The notes: a model not told the origin generated them from the sequence alone. 64,000 bases of DNA from Neoarius graeffei (GCF_027579695.1 NC_083589.1:31664835-31728834), one strand, 5' to 3'; numbered from the stretch's first letter, positions 22,905 through 33,262 are shown. Numbers and translations are program-made.

Positions 22905-23440
22905 CTATTTCCTCCTCCTTTCTTGTCTACCATAGCTCCTAAATACAGAAACACATCAACATCTTCAACTTGCTTGCCGTTCAATATTATTCTTTCTTTG
23001 CTTCTAGCCTGCTCAGTCCTCAATGTCTTGCACTTTTTGGCATTAAGTTTTAGGCCAACTCTGTCTGCTTCCTCCATCAAACTTTGACAATAGAGCAATA
23101 TCGTCTGCAAAGTCAAGATCTTCCAACACCGTTGAGAAGTTCCACCGTATTCCTCTTCTCCTACCAGCTGTTGCTTTTCTCATAACCCAGTCAATAACCA
23201 TTAAAAATAAGAATCCCTGCTCCGAAGGGATCACCACCTTATCGTGGCAGGGCAGTTTGTGCGTCCTTATGACCCCTAGAGCTATGTTGGCTGGAGTCTT
23301 GGGCTCCTGGTAGGGTTACCCATGCTGAACAAGTCGAAGGGTAGGGTCCTGACAAAGAGTGATCCTCTGGTCTTCCAGGTTGGGGATTGAGCATAGGGCT
23401 GACAACTCTACCCCATAAAAAGTACTTGTTACAGAAACTA

Positions 23441-23919
23441 GAAACACTTGTGTTCATACTAAGTTCACGTTAGTGGAGTTAATGTCAATGTCATTCAAGG
23501 CCGTGTTCAGTTATTGTGCTGCTGGAGGAGATCTGGATTCTCACAACCTGGTTGTTGGTGGAGCTCTTCATACGGAAAGAATTTGAATGAAGAAATCTGA
23601 ATTGTTCTGAGCTGTTGTGGAGATAGTCAGTACTTTTAACAATATCCTGTACTTCTCCTCTCCATTGACAACCTATGGGTGTAACACAATGGCACAGCTG
23701 CATGTGTGTCTGTGTCTGCATATGTGCATGAGTTCTCCTGTCTACAGCTGGTTTTGTCAGCCATGTAATGTCTCAGGAGAAAGTCAAATTCAAGATGCAT
23801 ATGAGCAACTTGTCTTACTACCACCAGAAAATATCCAAGAATACACAAGTGCAGTCTGTAGCAAAATGTGCAAGTCATCAGAAAGACTATTTAACAGTTG
23901 TTCCACAAAATCAAGTCAT
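23441..23919. other. No gene seen
   Basis: A frame at 23617-23925 has no recognisable domain. It is probably single-copy intergenic DNA between the LINE relic and a Crypton-derived element. Confidence 0.4.
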
Positions 23920-24023
23920 AAATGAGCTGATAGTCGAGTTGGCTATAAGCCATGTATGATGAAATTGAATAGAATAATTATTTAATTCTATCCACATTCA
24001 CTGGATTTTGAGAAACAGAACAT

Positions 24024-24403
24024 CCATCCATCCATCCATTATCTGTAACCACTTATCCTGTTCTACAGGGTCGCAGGCAAGCTGGAGCCTATCCCAGCTG
24101 ACTATGGGTGAGAGGCGGGGTACACCCTGGATAAGTTGCCAGGTCATTGCAGGGCTGATACACAGAGACAAACAACCATTCACACTCTCATTCACATCTA
24201 CGGTCAATTTAGAGCCACCAATTAACCTAACCTGCATGTCTTTGGATTGTGGGGAAAACCAGAGCACCCGGAAGAAACCCACGCGGACACGGGGAGAACA
24301 TGCAAACTCCACACAGAAAGGCCCTCGTCGGCCACTGGGCTCGGACCCAGAACCTTCTTGCTGTGAAGCGACAGCGCTAACCACTACACCACCATGCCGC
24401 CCC
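24024..24403 (-). mobile_element. tRNA-derived SINE (CCATC-tail variant)
   Basis: Perfect 14-bp duplication GAGAAACAGAACAT (24010-24023 and 24404-24417). The tail is CATCCATCCATC rather than ATGAG, an older subfamily shared with the copies at 24762, 30073 and 57178. Confidence 0.85.
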
Positions 24404-24482
24404 GAGAAACAGAACATTTTTATTTTTTGCAAATTCAGTAAATAAAAACTTTATACAAAACATCCAACAAAATCATTTCCGT

Positions 24483-24672
24483 TTAGGCAGACTTCTTAAA
24501 AACCTATCAATGGCTGCATGAATTGACTTTAGTGTTGTTGGTTTTTTGTAGAAAGTGCCATCTTGCTGTTACGCCGAGGTATAGATTAGCTTTAGACATT
24601 TATTTAATTCTTCCTTGGACATTTCAGTTCTGTACTTTTCAAACTTCTTTGAGCTTTTGAACCAGTCTAAAA
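24483..24672 (-). pseudogene. Crypton/KIAA1958-like domain relic
   Basis: Minus-strand reading gives KKFEKYRTEMSKEELNKCL, an in-frame stop, then QQDGTFYKKPTTLKSIHAAI and DRFLRSLP. This pattern, with a DG..Y motif and a following basic helix, is that of the N-terminal domain of Crypton tyrosine recombinases and of KIAA1958/ZMYM-type domesticated relatives. It has at least one stop and is not functional. Confidence 0.6.
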
Positions 24673-24761
24673 AAATTCAAGTTTTAATGCTTAAAGATGA
24701 AGAATGTAAACAAACCAGTGAAATGACAGTAGCAATTTGTGAAAAATGCTATAATAATAAT

Positions 24762-25077
24762 ATCCATCCATCATCTGTAGCTGCTTATCCTGTCCTACAG
24801 GGTCGCAGGCAAGCTGGAGCCTATCCCAGCTGACTATGGGCGAGAAGCGGGGTACACCCTGGACAAGTCGCCAGGTCATCACAGGGCTGACACATAGACA
24901 CAGACAACCATTCACACTCACATTCACATCTACGGTCAATTTAGAGCCACCAATTAGCCTAAGCTGCATGCCTTTGGGGGAAATCAGAGCACCCGGAAGA
25001 AACCCATGCGGACATGGGGAGAACCCAGGATCTTCTTGCTGTGAGGCAACAGTGCTACACTACACCACCGTGCCACC
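24762..25077 (-). mobile_element. tRNA-derived SINE (CCATC-tail variant), internally deleted
   Basis: Perfect 13-bp duplication CTATAATAATAAT (24749-24761 and 25078-25090). The head half lacks some segments present in full copies. Confidence 0.85.
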
Positions 25078-25335
25078 CTATAATAATAATTCTTGGAAAA
25101 ATAAAAAAGAGATGTTTTTATCATCAAATACTTTCATTCCATATTTTGTTGCTTTTTTAAAATTTTGGGGGGGTTTTGTTTTTGAGTAGTTTTTATTTCA
25201 TCCTCGGGTGGTTCTGCAACACGCTCCGCCATTTTGTTTTTCTCTGCTCACGGTATATGAGCTGATAGCCTAGTAGTAAAGTAGCCAATCAAAGCGCACC
25301 ATTGCTCATATCCAGTGAATGTGGATCGAATAAAA

Positions 25336-25916
25336 AGGCATATGGAAGTGCACAAGGAAAAAAATCATGTCAGTCCGTTCATGAACCCATCATGCATCTG
25401 CTACATTGGAACCATGCAAGTCTGCTACTGACTTGAAGTATCAACCATGAGCACACAACTGGAGGGAGGAGACGGAAGAAAAACAAAAGAAAGAGACACT
25501 GCGATGGCTATCATCTGTCAAATATATGGAGCAACCACCACATGTTTAATACTCCAAATATTCATATCTGTATTTGGATTTAAACATAGAGTGGGTGTGC
25601 TTGGTTTGTGAATTCTGGCTCTGACATTTGCTCAGTTTCAGCTGTATCACTCACTCCAGGTCACAACTATAGATGTTTATACCTGTTGGATCTGGTTCCC
25701 AATATATCACCAAACTTGAAGCCTAATTTAAAGGTGCATTAGGTAAGATTAGTCTGTTTTATTGTAATTCAGGTGAGTTTGACATTTGAGTGAGTTCATG
25801 AAGCTCTGCCCCAGAATGAGGAAGGCTTAGATGGCCCATAGATTCTATAAAATGACTGACAGGAGGCAAATCCAAAACCAAACAAGCATTCCGGACCAAA
25901 TGAAGTTCTCAGTGAC
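25336..25916. other. No gene seen
   Basis: No supported coding frame, RNA gene or repeat. Confidence 0.4.
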
Positions 25917-26862
25917 TTAAAGGAGAACTGAAGTCATTTTTAAACTTGCTTTATTTCTTAATTAATGTGTTATTCAATTACGTTTTCAGTTTTAGTAACC
26001 TTATATCGTGGCTCGTATTGGCATATTATATTACACTTATTGGCCTTTTCGGTTTTTAACCATGTTGAATGTAGTTTGTTTGGTCCACGGCAGGCGTCGC
26101 TTATCTGTGCAATCTTCACAAGACTTGTGTGAGACTTCAAACGTGAAGTGTCGGCACCGCCATTTTGAAAACTGTTTACACAGCGGCCAGATTGCCATAT
26201 CATTCCAATTTAGATTAATTTCGAGATTTGCCAGCTTCATCAGTGATGGAGATTATTCCATACGACTTCGAACCAACGTGGAGTAGAGAAGAGTTGGAAA
26301 GACGACAGGATAAGGACGAGTCCATTGTGCTGGTATGTACTTACTGTCGCACAAGTAAAACATGCCAGATCAGGCAGCTGGTGGGTTTTCAAAATAATAA
26401 ATACATACATATGTATTTATCACAAAAATACATTATACTGAGCGCATTTCCCACATAATCCTCACTAAGGTTTTGGACAGCACTACAAAATGGCGTCCAC
26501 ACTATATAGTGCACTATATAGTGAGTAGGGAGAGATTTTGGACACAGGGAAAACTGCCGGCTTGATTACGTCAGCATTCAAAGGAGGGCGCATGCATCTT
26601 TTGACAATGTTGGCAGATGTTGGTCACTTTGATTTCTGCTGTACGTTTTACTTCCATCCTACGATGTCTCACGCAGGTGTCAGTGAATCTCATTTACTGC
26701 CATTGCTTTGACATATGGACTGATATATTACACAGCATATTTCAAACATTCATAATTTGCTATAGCAGTGACAAAATAGCTGTCAGAAATGCATTCCTAT
26801 ATTTAATAAAATGAGATAAACAGAATTTTGAACATAAAAAATTGCCTTCAGTTCCCTTTTAA
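25917..26862 (+). mobile_element. TTAA-target DNA transposon (Kolobok- or piggyBac-like), non-autonomous
   Basis: Flanked by TTAA (25917-25920 and 26859-26862). Ends are AGGAGAACTGAAGTCATTTT and the imperfect complement AAAATTGCCTTCAGTTCCC. It contains a short exon-like frame, MEIIPYDFEPTWSREEL, from 26246, running to a GT donor at 26330. A palindromic CACTATATAGTGCACTATAT lies near 26500. No transposase is seen; the superfamily is inferred from the target only. Confidence 0.65.
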
Positions 26863-27479
26863 TAAACTTTTGCTGATGCAATGGTTTAGCCTATTGTTTT
26901 TTATCATTTAAATATTTTCCAAGTTATTAGTACAAATAAGGAATTAAAAACTGTACCTTTAAACTACAGAGACGCCTGTTACTAAGATGAATAAATAAAT
27001 GTGGTGTTTGATGCTTTTTTTTTTGTGACCCATGGGATCACCTCGATTTCTTGAGATGCCTTGGGAACTTTCTTGGCATTTGTATTTGTTTCTGTTGAGA
27101 GCATGATGTCTGTTCATTCTGAATGATATATTTGTGTTTGTTTACATCCCTTTGAATGCTGAAGGATACATGACCCAACATGCCTACCATAAGCACTTCT
27201 GGAAACCATCTTCAAGCATAGAACACAAACCTCCATGCAAACTTGAGTTGACCAGATTGATAGTCTGAAAGGGCTTTTGTTGTCTGAGTTCTGACTCAAA
27301 TGGGGCAACACTGGTAAGAACTAGTAAGAATCATACACAATGTCTGTATGCTTTTTGTCCACAGTAACACTCTTGGAGGTCAACCTTTGTCAACTGCTGA
27401 AAAAACAAAACAAAGTTTATTAGTCACAAGTTAAGTACTGTACAAACCTTCCCATGTTCTTTACCTCGATGTGTTCTTC
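26863..27479. other. No gene seen
   Basis: AT-rich, without supported features. Confidence 0.4.
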
Positions 27480-27783
27480 CCGAGGAAAGCTGGAGCCAAT
27501 TCCAGCTGACTTCGGGCAAGAGACTGGGTACACCCTGGACAGGTCACCAATCTATTGCAGGACTAACACAGAGACAAACAACCATTCACACTCATGGGCA
27601 ATTTAGACCTGATCCATGTCTTTGGACTGTGGGAGGATACCAGAGTGCCCAGAATAAACCCATGCAGGCACGGGGAGAACACACAAACTCCACAAAGAAA
27701 GACCTGAGTTTGCTGCAAGGTTCAAATCCAGAACCTTCTTACTGTGAGATAACAGTGGTAACCACTGCACCATTGTGCTGCCC
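27480..27783 (-). mobile_element. Old, diverged tRNA-derived SINE
   Basis: Keeps AAGCTGGAGCCAATTCCAGC, TGTCTTTGGACTGTGGGAGG and a decayed head (ACCACTGCACCATTGTGCTG). Confidence 0.7.
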
Positions 27784-27876
27784 CATGTGTTTATATTTCT
27801 TCTTCTTCTTCTCCTTTTGACTGCTCCTGTTAGGGGTTGCCACAGCAGATCTGTTCCACATGTTTGATTTGGCATA

Positions 27877-29475
27877 CAGTGGTGCTTGAAAATTTGTGAA
27901 CCCTTTAGAATTTTCTATATTTCTGCATAAATATGACCTAAAACATCATCAGATTTTCACACAAGTCCTAAAAGTAGATAAAGAGAACCCAGTTAAACAA
28001 ATGAGACAAAAATATTATACTCGGTCATTTATTTATTGAGGAAAATGATCCAATATTACATATCTGCGAGTGGCAAAAGTATGTGAACCTTTGCTTTCAG
28101 TATCCGGTGTGACCCCCTTGTGCAGCAATAACTGTAACTAAACATTTCCAGTAACTGTTGATCAGTCCTGCACACCAGCTTGGAGGAATTTTAGCCCATT
28201 CCTCTGTACAGAACAGCTTCAACTCTGGGATGTTGGTGGGTTTCCTCACATGAACTGCTCACTTCAGGTCCTTCCACAACATTTCCATTGGATTAAGATC
28301 AGGACTTTGACTTGGCCATTCCAAAACATTAACTTTATTCTTCTTTAACCATTCTTTGGTAGAACGACTTGTGTGCTTAGGGTCGTTGTCTTGCTGCATG
28401 ACCCACCTTCTCTTGAGATTCAGTTCATGGACAGATGTCCTGACATTTTCCTTTAGAATTTGCTGGTATAATTCAGGATTCATTGTTCCATCAATGATGG
28501 CAAGCCGTCCTGGCCCAGATGCAGCAAAACAGGCCCAAACCATGATACTACCACCACCATGTTTCACAGATGGGATAAGGTTCTTATGCTGGAATGCAGT
28601 GTTTTCCTTTCTCCAAACGTAATGCTTCTCATTTAAAGCAAAAAGTTCTATTTTGGTCTCATCTGTCCTCAAAACATTTTTCCAATAGCCTTCTGGCTTG
28701 TCCACGTGATCTTTAGCAAACTGCAGATGAGCAGCAATGTTCTTTCTGGAGAGCATTGGCTTTCTCCTTGCAAGCCCGCCATGCATACCATTGTTGTTCA
28801 GTGTTCTCCTGGTGGTGGACTCATGAACATTAACATTAGCCAATGTGAGAGAGGCCTTCAGTTGCTTAGAAGTTACCCTGGGGTCCTTTGTGACCTCGCC
28901 GACTATTACACACCTTGTTCTTGGAGTGATCTTTGTTGGTCGACCACTCCTGGGGAGGGTAACAATGGTCTTGAATTTACTCCATTTGTACACAATCTGT
29001 CTGACTGTGGATTGGTGGAGTCCAAACTCTTTAGAGATGGTTTTGTAACCTTTTCCAGCCTGATGAGCATCAACAACGCTTTTTCTGAGGTCCTCAGAAA
29101 TCTCCTTTGTTCGTGCCATGATACACTTCCACAAACGTGTTGTGAAGATCAGACTTTGATAGATCCCTGTTCTTTAAATAAAACAGGGTGCCCACTCACA
29201 CCTGATTGTCATCCCATTGATTGAAAACACTTGACTCTGATTTCACCTTCAAATTAACTGCTAATCCTAGAGGTTCACATGCTTTTGCCACTCACAGATA
29301 TGTAATATTGGATCATTTTCCTCAATAAATAAATGACCAGGTATAATATTTTTGTCTCGTTTGTTTAACTGGGTTCTCTTTATCTAATTGTGTGAAAATC
29401 TGATCATGTTTTAGGTCGTATTTATGCAGAAATATAGAAAATTCTAAAGGGTTCACAAACTTTCAAGCACCACTG
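27877..29475 (-). mobile_element. Tc1-like transposon, copy 1
   Basis: 1599 bp with inverted repeats of about 210 bp starting CAGTGGTGCTTGAAA, flanked by TA (27875-27876, 29476-29477). It is one of three copies of the same family in the window, with those at 46724 and 61552. Confidence 0.93.
28097..29119 (-). pseudogene. Tc1 transposase, copy 1, single nonsense codon
   Basis: The minus-strand frame of 341 codons starts [19 protein letters not shown] (paired-like helix-turn-helix). It has catalytic Asp in [10 protein letters not shown] and DNDPKHTS, and Glu in NPMEMLW (DD34E). No indels; one in-frame TGA at codon 287 (28259-28261), where copy 2 has CGA. The reading frame after the stop is open to the family C-terminus. 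Probably dead, or functional only with read-through. Confidence 0.88.
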
Positions 29476-29700
29476 TAGGTTTTACACTGGATGCCCTTTC
29501 TGATGCAACCCTCCCCAGTTTATCTGGGCTTGGGACCGGCGCTACATATGCACTGGCTTGTGCAACACCAGTGGCTGGGTATTTTACCTAACCTGCATGT
29601 CTTTGAACTGTGGGGGAAACCGGAGCACCTGGAGGAAACCCATGCAGGCATGTGGAGAACATGCAAACTCCACACAGAAAGGCCCCTGTCCACTGTGAGT

Positions 29701-30072
29701 CTTACTGTCATCGCAAAAAGCCCCTACTAGCCGTGCTGCTGACTTGGTTCAGGTGTACAAAAGGAGTACATAGTGTATGCATTCTTGATTTGTCGCAAGA
29801 CCCGTAGAATTTGCATGTGCAGGACCAAAAGTCTCCACGGGCAGTCTGTGACCTTATATGGCACTGAACACACGCAAGTGTTGCGCAAGTCTTGAGCATG
29901 GTTTTGCCTATTTTTTTTTTACCATAGACCGCCTGTAGCAGCCCATACGGCCGGTTGTGAGTGCGGCTTTAGATGCTATTAAAGACTCCATCTTGGACAC
30001 CACTGCTCAAGAAAAATCTGGAGATGTGAATCTGAATGGGTCATCCAGAAAGTCAAATTAAGCATAACCTGA
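29701..30072. other. No gene seen
   Basis: No supported frame or repeat. Confidence 0.4.
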
Positions 30073-30422
30073 TTCCATCCATCCATTATCTGTAGCCACT
30101 TATCCTGTGCAGGGTCACGGGCAAGCTGAAGCCTATCCCAGCTGACTATGGGCAAGAGGCGGGGTACACCCTGGACAAGTCACCAGATCATCACAGGGCT
30201 GACACATAGAGACACACAACCATTCACACTCACGGTCAATTTAGAGCCACCAATTAGCCTAATCTGCATGTCTTTGGACTGTGGGTGAAACCGGAGCAAA
30301 CCCACACAGACACAGGGAGAACATAACTCCACACAGAAAGACTCCCATCAGCCACTGGGCTCGAACCCAGAACCTTCTTGCTGTGAGGCGGCAGTGCTAA
30401 CCACTACACCACCGTGCCACCC
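30073..30422 (-). mobile_element. tRNA-derived SINE (CCATC-tail variant)
   Basis: Perfect 10-bp duplication CATAACCTGA (30063-30072 and 30423-30432). Confidence 0.85.
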
Positions 30423-30659
30423 CATAACCTGACTCTGAATACAAACATCTTTTTGATGTTACATCAACTAATTATTAATGTAACTTTTGAACTTAAGTCC
30501 CTGACTCTGAATACAGGCCGAGATAATTGCAACCACTTTTTTTTTTATAATGATACATGGATATGGGATGTTGTAACTGCTCATAATGTGACTGAATTAC
30601 ATCAGTTGTAATGATGTAACCAAATAAAAAATATATATTTTTCATTTTTAAGCTAATGG

Positions 30660-30770
30660 GTCTCAGTGGCACTGTGGTTATCACTGTCACCTCACAGCAA
30701 GAAGGTTCTGGGTTCGAACCTTACAGTCAACTGGAGCCTGTCTGTGTGGAGTTTGCATGTTCTCCTTCTT
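30660..30770 (+). mobile_element. tRNA-derived SINE head fragment
   Basis: Only the head matches (CACCTCACAGCAAGAAGGTT, then GAGTTTGCATGTTCTCC). It is 3'-truncated. Confidence 0.65.
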
Positions 30771-30929
30771 TTTCTTTCCGTGCTTCCACAGAAGGTGGTT
30801 GCATTTTTCTTTGCTCTCCCTCTCCCTCCTTTTTTTTCCCTGCTTGTGCTCCTTTGTCTCGTCTCGTCTGTCTATACATTTGAGAGACTCTCTCCGCATT
30901 GCTCTCTAAACTAAAAAAAAAACAAGGAA

Positions 30930-31517
30930 TTGATAAACTGGTCTTCGAATGAAATTGACACAGTTTTCTCGACGAGAAGCCTGGGTTCAGGGGAACCCGC
31001 CTGTCCTGCCGGAACATTCGTGGCTGGTTACACGATGGATGCGTGGGAGCGGTGGCAGGTCATCTGCCTGGCGATTCTTTCTGTGGAGGACATTGAAGAG
31101 ATCTACCTATTCAGAACCATGATTACAGGACTTTTGCTGATTGGATTAGGCATTGCCCTGGTTTATCGAGGAGATCAGAAAATGGTGACAGCTGTTCAAA
31201 GTCCCACAAAGCTGCCCAATATGATTGAAGCAGTGGGCAGAGCTGTGGGCACTCAGACTGTGGCTATTCAGAACTTGAACCACAACATGGTTGTCATCTT
31301 GGAGATGCTTTCGGCTTTGCAAAAAAAAAGTATTTCGGAGACCAAATTGGACAGATATGGACAATCAGAGTGGACGGGCAAAAAATGCATCTGCTCGCAA
31401 GACCAAACAATCCCAATCTTATCTACTTTCGGCTCCCTGAGACAGCACCGGCCTCGGCCAAGGCCGTTGCTGGGACAACGTCTCCCCCTGAAGGTCACTG
31501 CTGTGAGACACTCTTAG
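30930..31517 (+). CDS. Unknown repeat-encoded membrane/coiled-coil protein
   Basis: 195 codons from the first ATG; translation may instead begin at MDAWERW (31035). After a short polar N-terminus comes a hydrophobic stretch (ICLAILSVEDIEEIYLF, then MITGLLLIGLGIALVYRG) that looks like one or two membrane segments. A helical region (IEAVGRAVGTQTVAIQNLNH, VVILEMLSALQ) with heptad-like spacing follows. I do not recognise a catalytic domain. Similar products are, from memory, repeated in other fish genomes, which fits a mobile-element origin. Whether it is expressed is unknown. Confidence 0.5.
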   Translation: MINWSSNEIDTVFSTRSLGSGEPACPAGTFVAGYTMDAWERWQVICLAILSVEDIEEIYLFRTMITGLLLIGLGIALVYRGDQKMVTAVQSPTKLPNMIEAVGRAVGTQTVAIQNLNHNMVVILEMLSALQKKSISETKLDRYGQSEWTGKKCICSQDQTIPILSTFGSLRQHRPRPRPLLGQRLPLKVTAVRHS

Positions 31518-31569
31518 CCTGGGCCCGCCCATCCTAAGTGTGACACAACACGGGGGCCTGTTGCGAACA

Positions 31570-32092
31570 TAGTCTGGCAAGGCAAGCTATCTCCAGCTCT
31601 TCCAAGCTCCCGAAAAATCAGGAGCCAATCAACTTTGAGCATCTCCAACGGCCCTGGGTAGAGGCATGTTCAAGGCAGTGACGTAGTAGAACTGCGACCG
31701 GAAGCCATAGATTGTTTACACAATCTATGCCGGAAGCGCTTCATTCACTAGAAACATTACGAACATGGAGCAGCGGCAAGCCTTTGACACAGCGGTAGAT
31801 GCTGTATTGAAAGCATTCAATGGGAAGTTCTCATTGAAAACGGAGCAAAGAGCAGCCCTGGAGGTATTTATCTTCTTCCTGTTACTCAAGCAGTTTCCAT
31901 CGCATCACATACGTCAGAGGAAAGAGTGATGTGATTGGTTTAAGCTTCGTCACAGCCTTTTCTGGCTTCGACCAGTAGCAAACTGAGGCATTTCAGGGAG
32001 GTGGGTCAACCACGCGCTTTGGGAAACGGTTGGGCTTAATATCTTTGCCAGACCAATGCTCGCAGAGCTTTGAAGTTGCGTTAGCCAGACTA
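31570..32092 (+). mobile_element. Short terminal-inverted-repeat element carrying a RecQ-like first exon
   Basis: Ends TAGTCTGGCAAGGCAA and the imperfect complement GTTAGCCAGACTA; the target is possibly TA. The interior contains a start codon at 31765 (MEQRQAFDTAVDAVLKAF) and a GT donor. It looks like a non-autonomous derivative that captured, or retains, the 5' end of a larger element's gene. Confidence 0.55.
31765..31863 (+). pseudogene. RecQ-helicase-like N-terminal exon fragment
   Basis: An open stretch ending FSLKTEQRAALE followed directly by gtattt. This resembles the segment just before the motor domain of RecQ-like helicases repeated in fish genomes. No motor motifs are present here. 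Assignment is by recall. Confidence 0.35.
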
Positions 32093-32606
32093 AGACACTC
32101 TCGCATTCCTTCCCCCACTTCCCGCGGTCGCTGCTTTCACCCCCAGTGTGACAAACGGGTGCGTAACCAGCGCCCTCATGGCTGCAGGAGCGGATGGCTG
32201 CTTGCTTGCGCTGGGTTACCTCTACCTCCTCCCCTCCCCCCTCCACCCCTTACCCCTCACCCCTGATTGCCCCCCCTTCTCCCCTTTACCCCCCCCTTAA
32301 GTCCCGTGTTTTCATGTTGTAAAGTGTACTTGTGTTTCTTGTGCTTACGGTATGTGCTGAGGTTTTTTTTTTTAATGTTCCCACACTGTACTCTTGCAGA
32401 AGCATAGAGTGGGGGTGTTTTTTTCTCCTCTCCTTTCCTCATGTTCTCTGTAATTTCTTTTTTTTCCCCTGTCTTCCTGTCCTGTCTACTCCTCTTAATT
32501 ATGTGTATGTATGTATGTAAGGACAGGTTGATGGTCAATTTCACTGGTAACAGTGATAATAAAGGGTTCATTCATTCATTCATTCATTCATTCATTCATT
32601 CATTCT

Positions 32607-32830
32607 TCCTGCATGGGTTTCCTTTTGGTGCTCTGGTTTCCTCCTACAGTCCAAAGACATGCAGTTTGGGTCAAATGGCCACTGAATTTCTCCTAAGTGT
32701 GAACAGTTGTTCATCTCTGGGTCAGCCCTGATATAGGTTAGTGACCTGCCCAAGGGCACCTATCCCACCTCTCGCCCAAAGTCAGCAGGGATTGGTTCCA
32801 GTTCACCCATGACCCTGACAGATAAACTGT
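32607..32830 (+). mobile_element. Old SINE body fragment
   Basis: Keeps CAGTCCAAAGACATGCAG and an altered TCGCCCAAAGTCAGCAGGGA segment; head missing. Confidence 0.55.
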
Positions 32831-33113
32831 ATAGATAAAGGTTAACAGACCATCTGGTGTGTGCAATAAAACTACATTTTATATTTCATATTCATGCATG
32901 AATGTTCAAAGGGTGTGTATGAAGCTTTTTTTTTTTGCTATCGTCAGTGCTTACGAAAACCAAAAACACAAACTAGACACACAATTCACACAAGAAAAAT
33001 GCTGTATTTATAAAACCACTGCTTCATTATGTACTCAAGTAAAGTAAGTGATGTTGAAGAACTGCACACGTTCAGGAAACTAGTTATGTTCTAGAAAGTT
33101 CTATTTGTTCTCA

Positions 33114-33262
33114 TCTCATTCTCATTATCTCTAGCCGCTTTATCCTTCTACAGGGTCGCAGGCAAGCTGGAGCCTATCCCAGCTGACTACGGGCGAAAGG
33201 CGGGGTACACCCTGGACAAGTCGCCAGGTCATCACAGGGCTGACACATAGACACAGATAACC
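33114..33262 (-). mobile_element. tRNA-derived SINE, tail-half fragment
   Basis: CTCATTATCTCTAGCCGCTT to GACACATAGACACAGATAAC; the head half is absent. Confidence 0.75.

Larger units (their letters stand above)
12523..23440 (-). pseudogene. RTE-like LINE reverse transcriptase relic, split by two nested insertions
   Basis: Read on the minus strand, three blocks rejoin as one decayed LINE. Block 23237-22909 has FLFLMVIDWVMRKATAG, the catalytic DFADDIALL and DVFLYLGAMVDKKGG. Block 21474-21236 has WATRGIGRRTKIWLFSTLV and AVLLYGCEMWKITKGDEKKL. Block 12890-12588 has RRWNWIGHILR, ARGRPKTMWRR and KDREEWKT. The frames continue across both insertions once one target-site copy is removed (GGN|RDISN at 21478 and SDK|KGEEL at 12899). 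Upstream of 23215 lies NPQPGRPEDH-type LINE leader sequence joined directly to the RT, indicating an internal deletion. Clade assignment is tentative. Confidence 0.75.
23920..25335 (-). mobile_element. Crypton-derived element with terminal inverted repeats, carrying two SINEs
   Basis: Outer repeat TCCACATTCACTGGAT at about 23990 is matched in reverse by ATCCAGTGAATGTGGAT at about 25312. The left flank keeps part of the hairpin arm seen in sister copies at 45705 and 56340. The minus-strand interior holds a Crypton/KIAA1958-like coding relic. Both SINEs inside have clean target duplications, so the element was once about 720 bp. Confidence 0.6.
27790..29700. mobile_element. Second SINE-like family, split by a Tc1 insertion
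   Basis: The left part (27795-27876) has TTCTTCTTCTTC then GGGGTTGCCACAGCAGATC and TTTGATTTGGCATA. The right part (29476-29700) has GGATGCCCTTTCTGATGCAA and TTGGGACCGG, then SINE-body sequence. The same family occurs uninterrupted by Tc1 at 46420-46720, which shows the empty site. Confidence 0.7.
30771..32606 (+). mobile_element. Unclassified retroposon encoding a small membrane protein
   Basis: A GC-rich block with one long frame (30930-31517) and a C-rich 3' part. Its end AACAGTGATAATAAAGGG is followed by an ATTC-repeat tail (32567-32606), as in poly-repeat-tailed retroposons. It is interrupted by a terminal-repeat element at 31570-32092. No reverse transcriptase is present in this copy. 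The 5' limit is uncertain. Confidence 0.5.

Noticed and set aside
28706..29224. Long frame antisense to Tc1 transposase (also at 47050 and 61812)
   Set aside because: Opposite strand of the conserved transposase; it recurs only because the element recurs.
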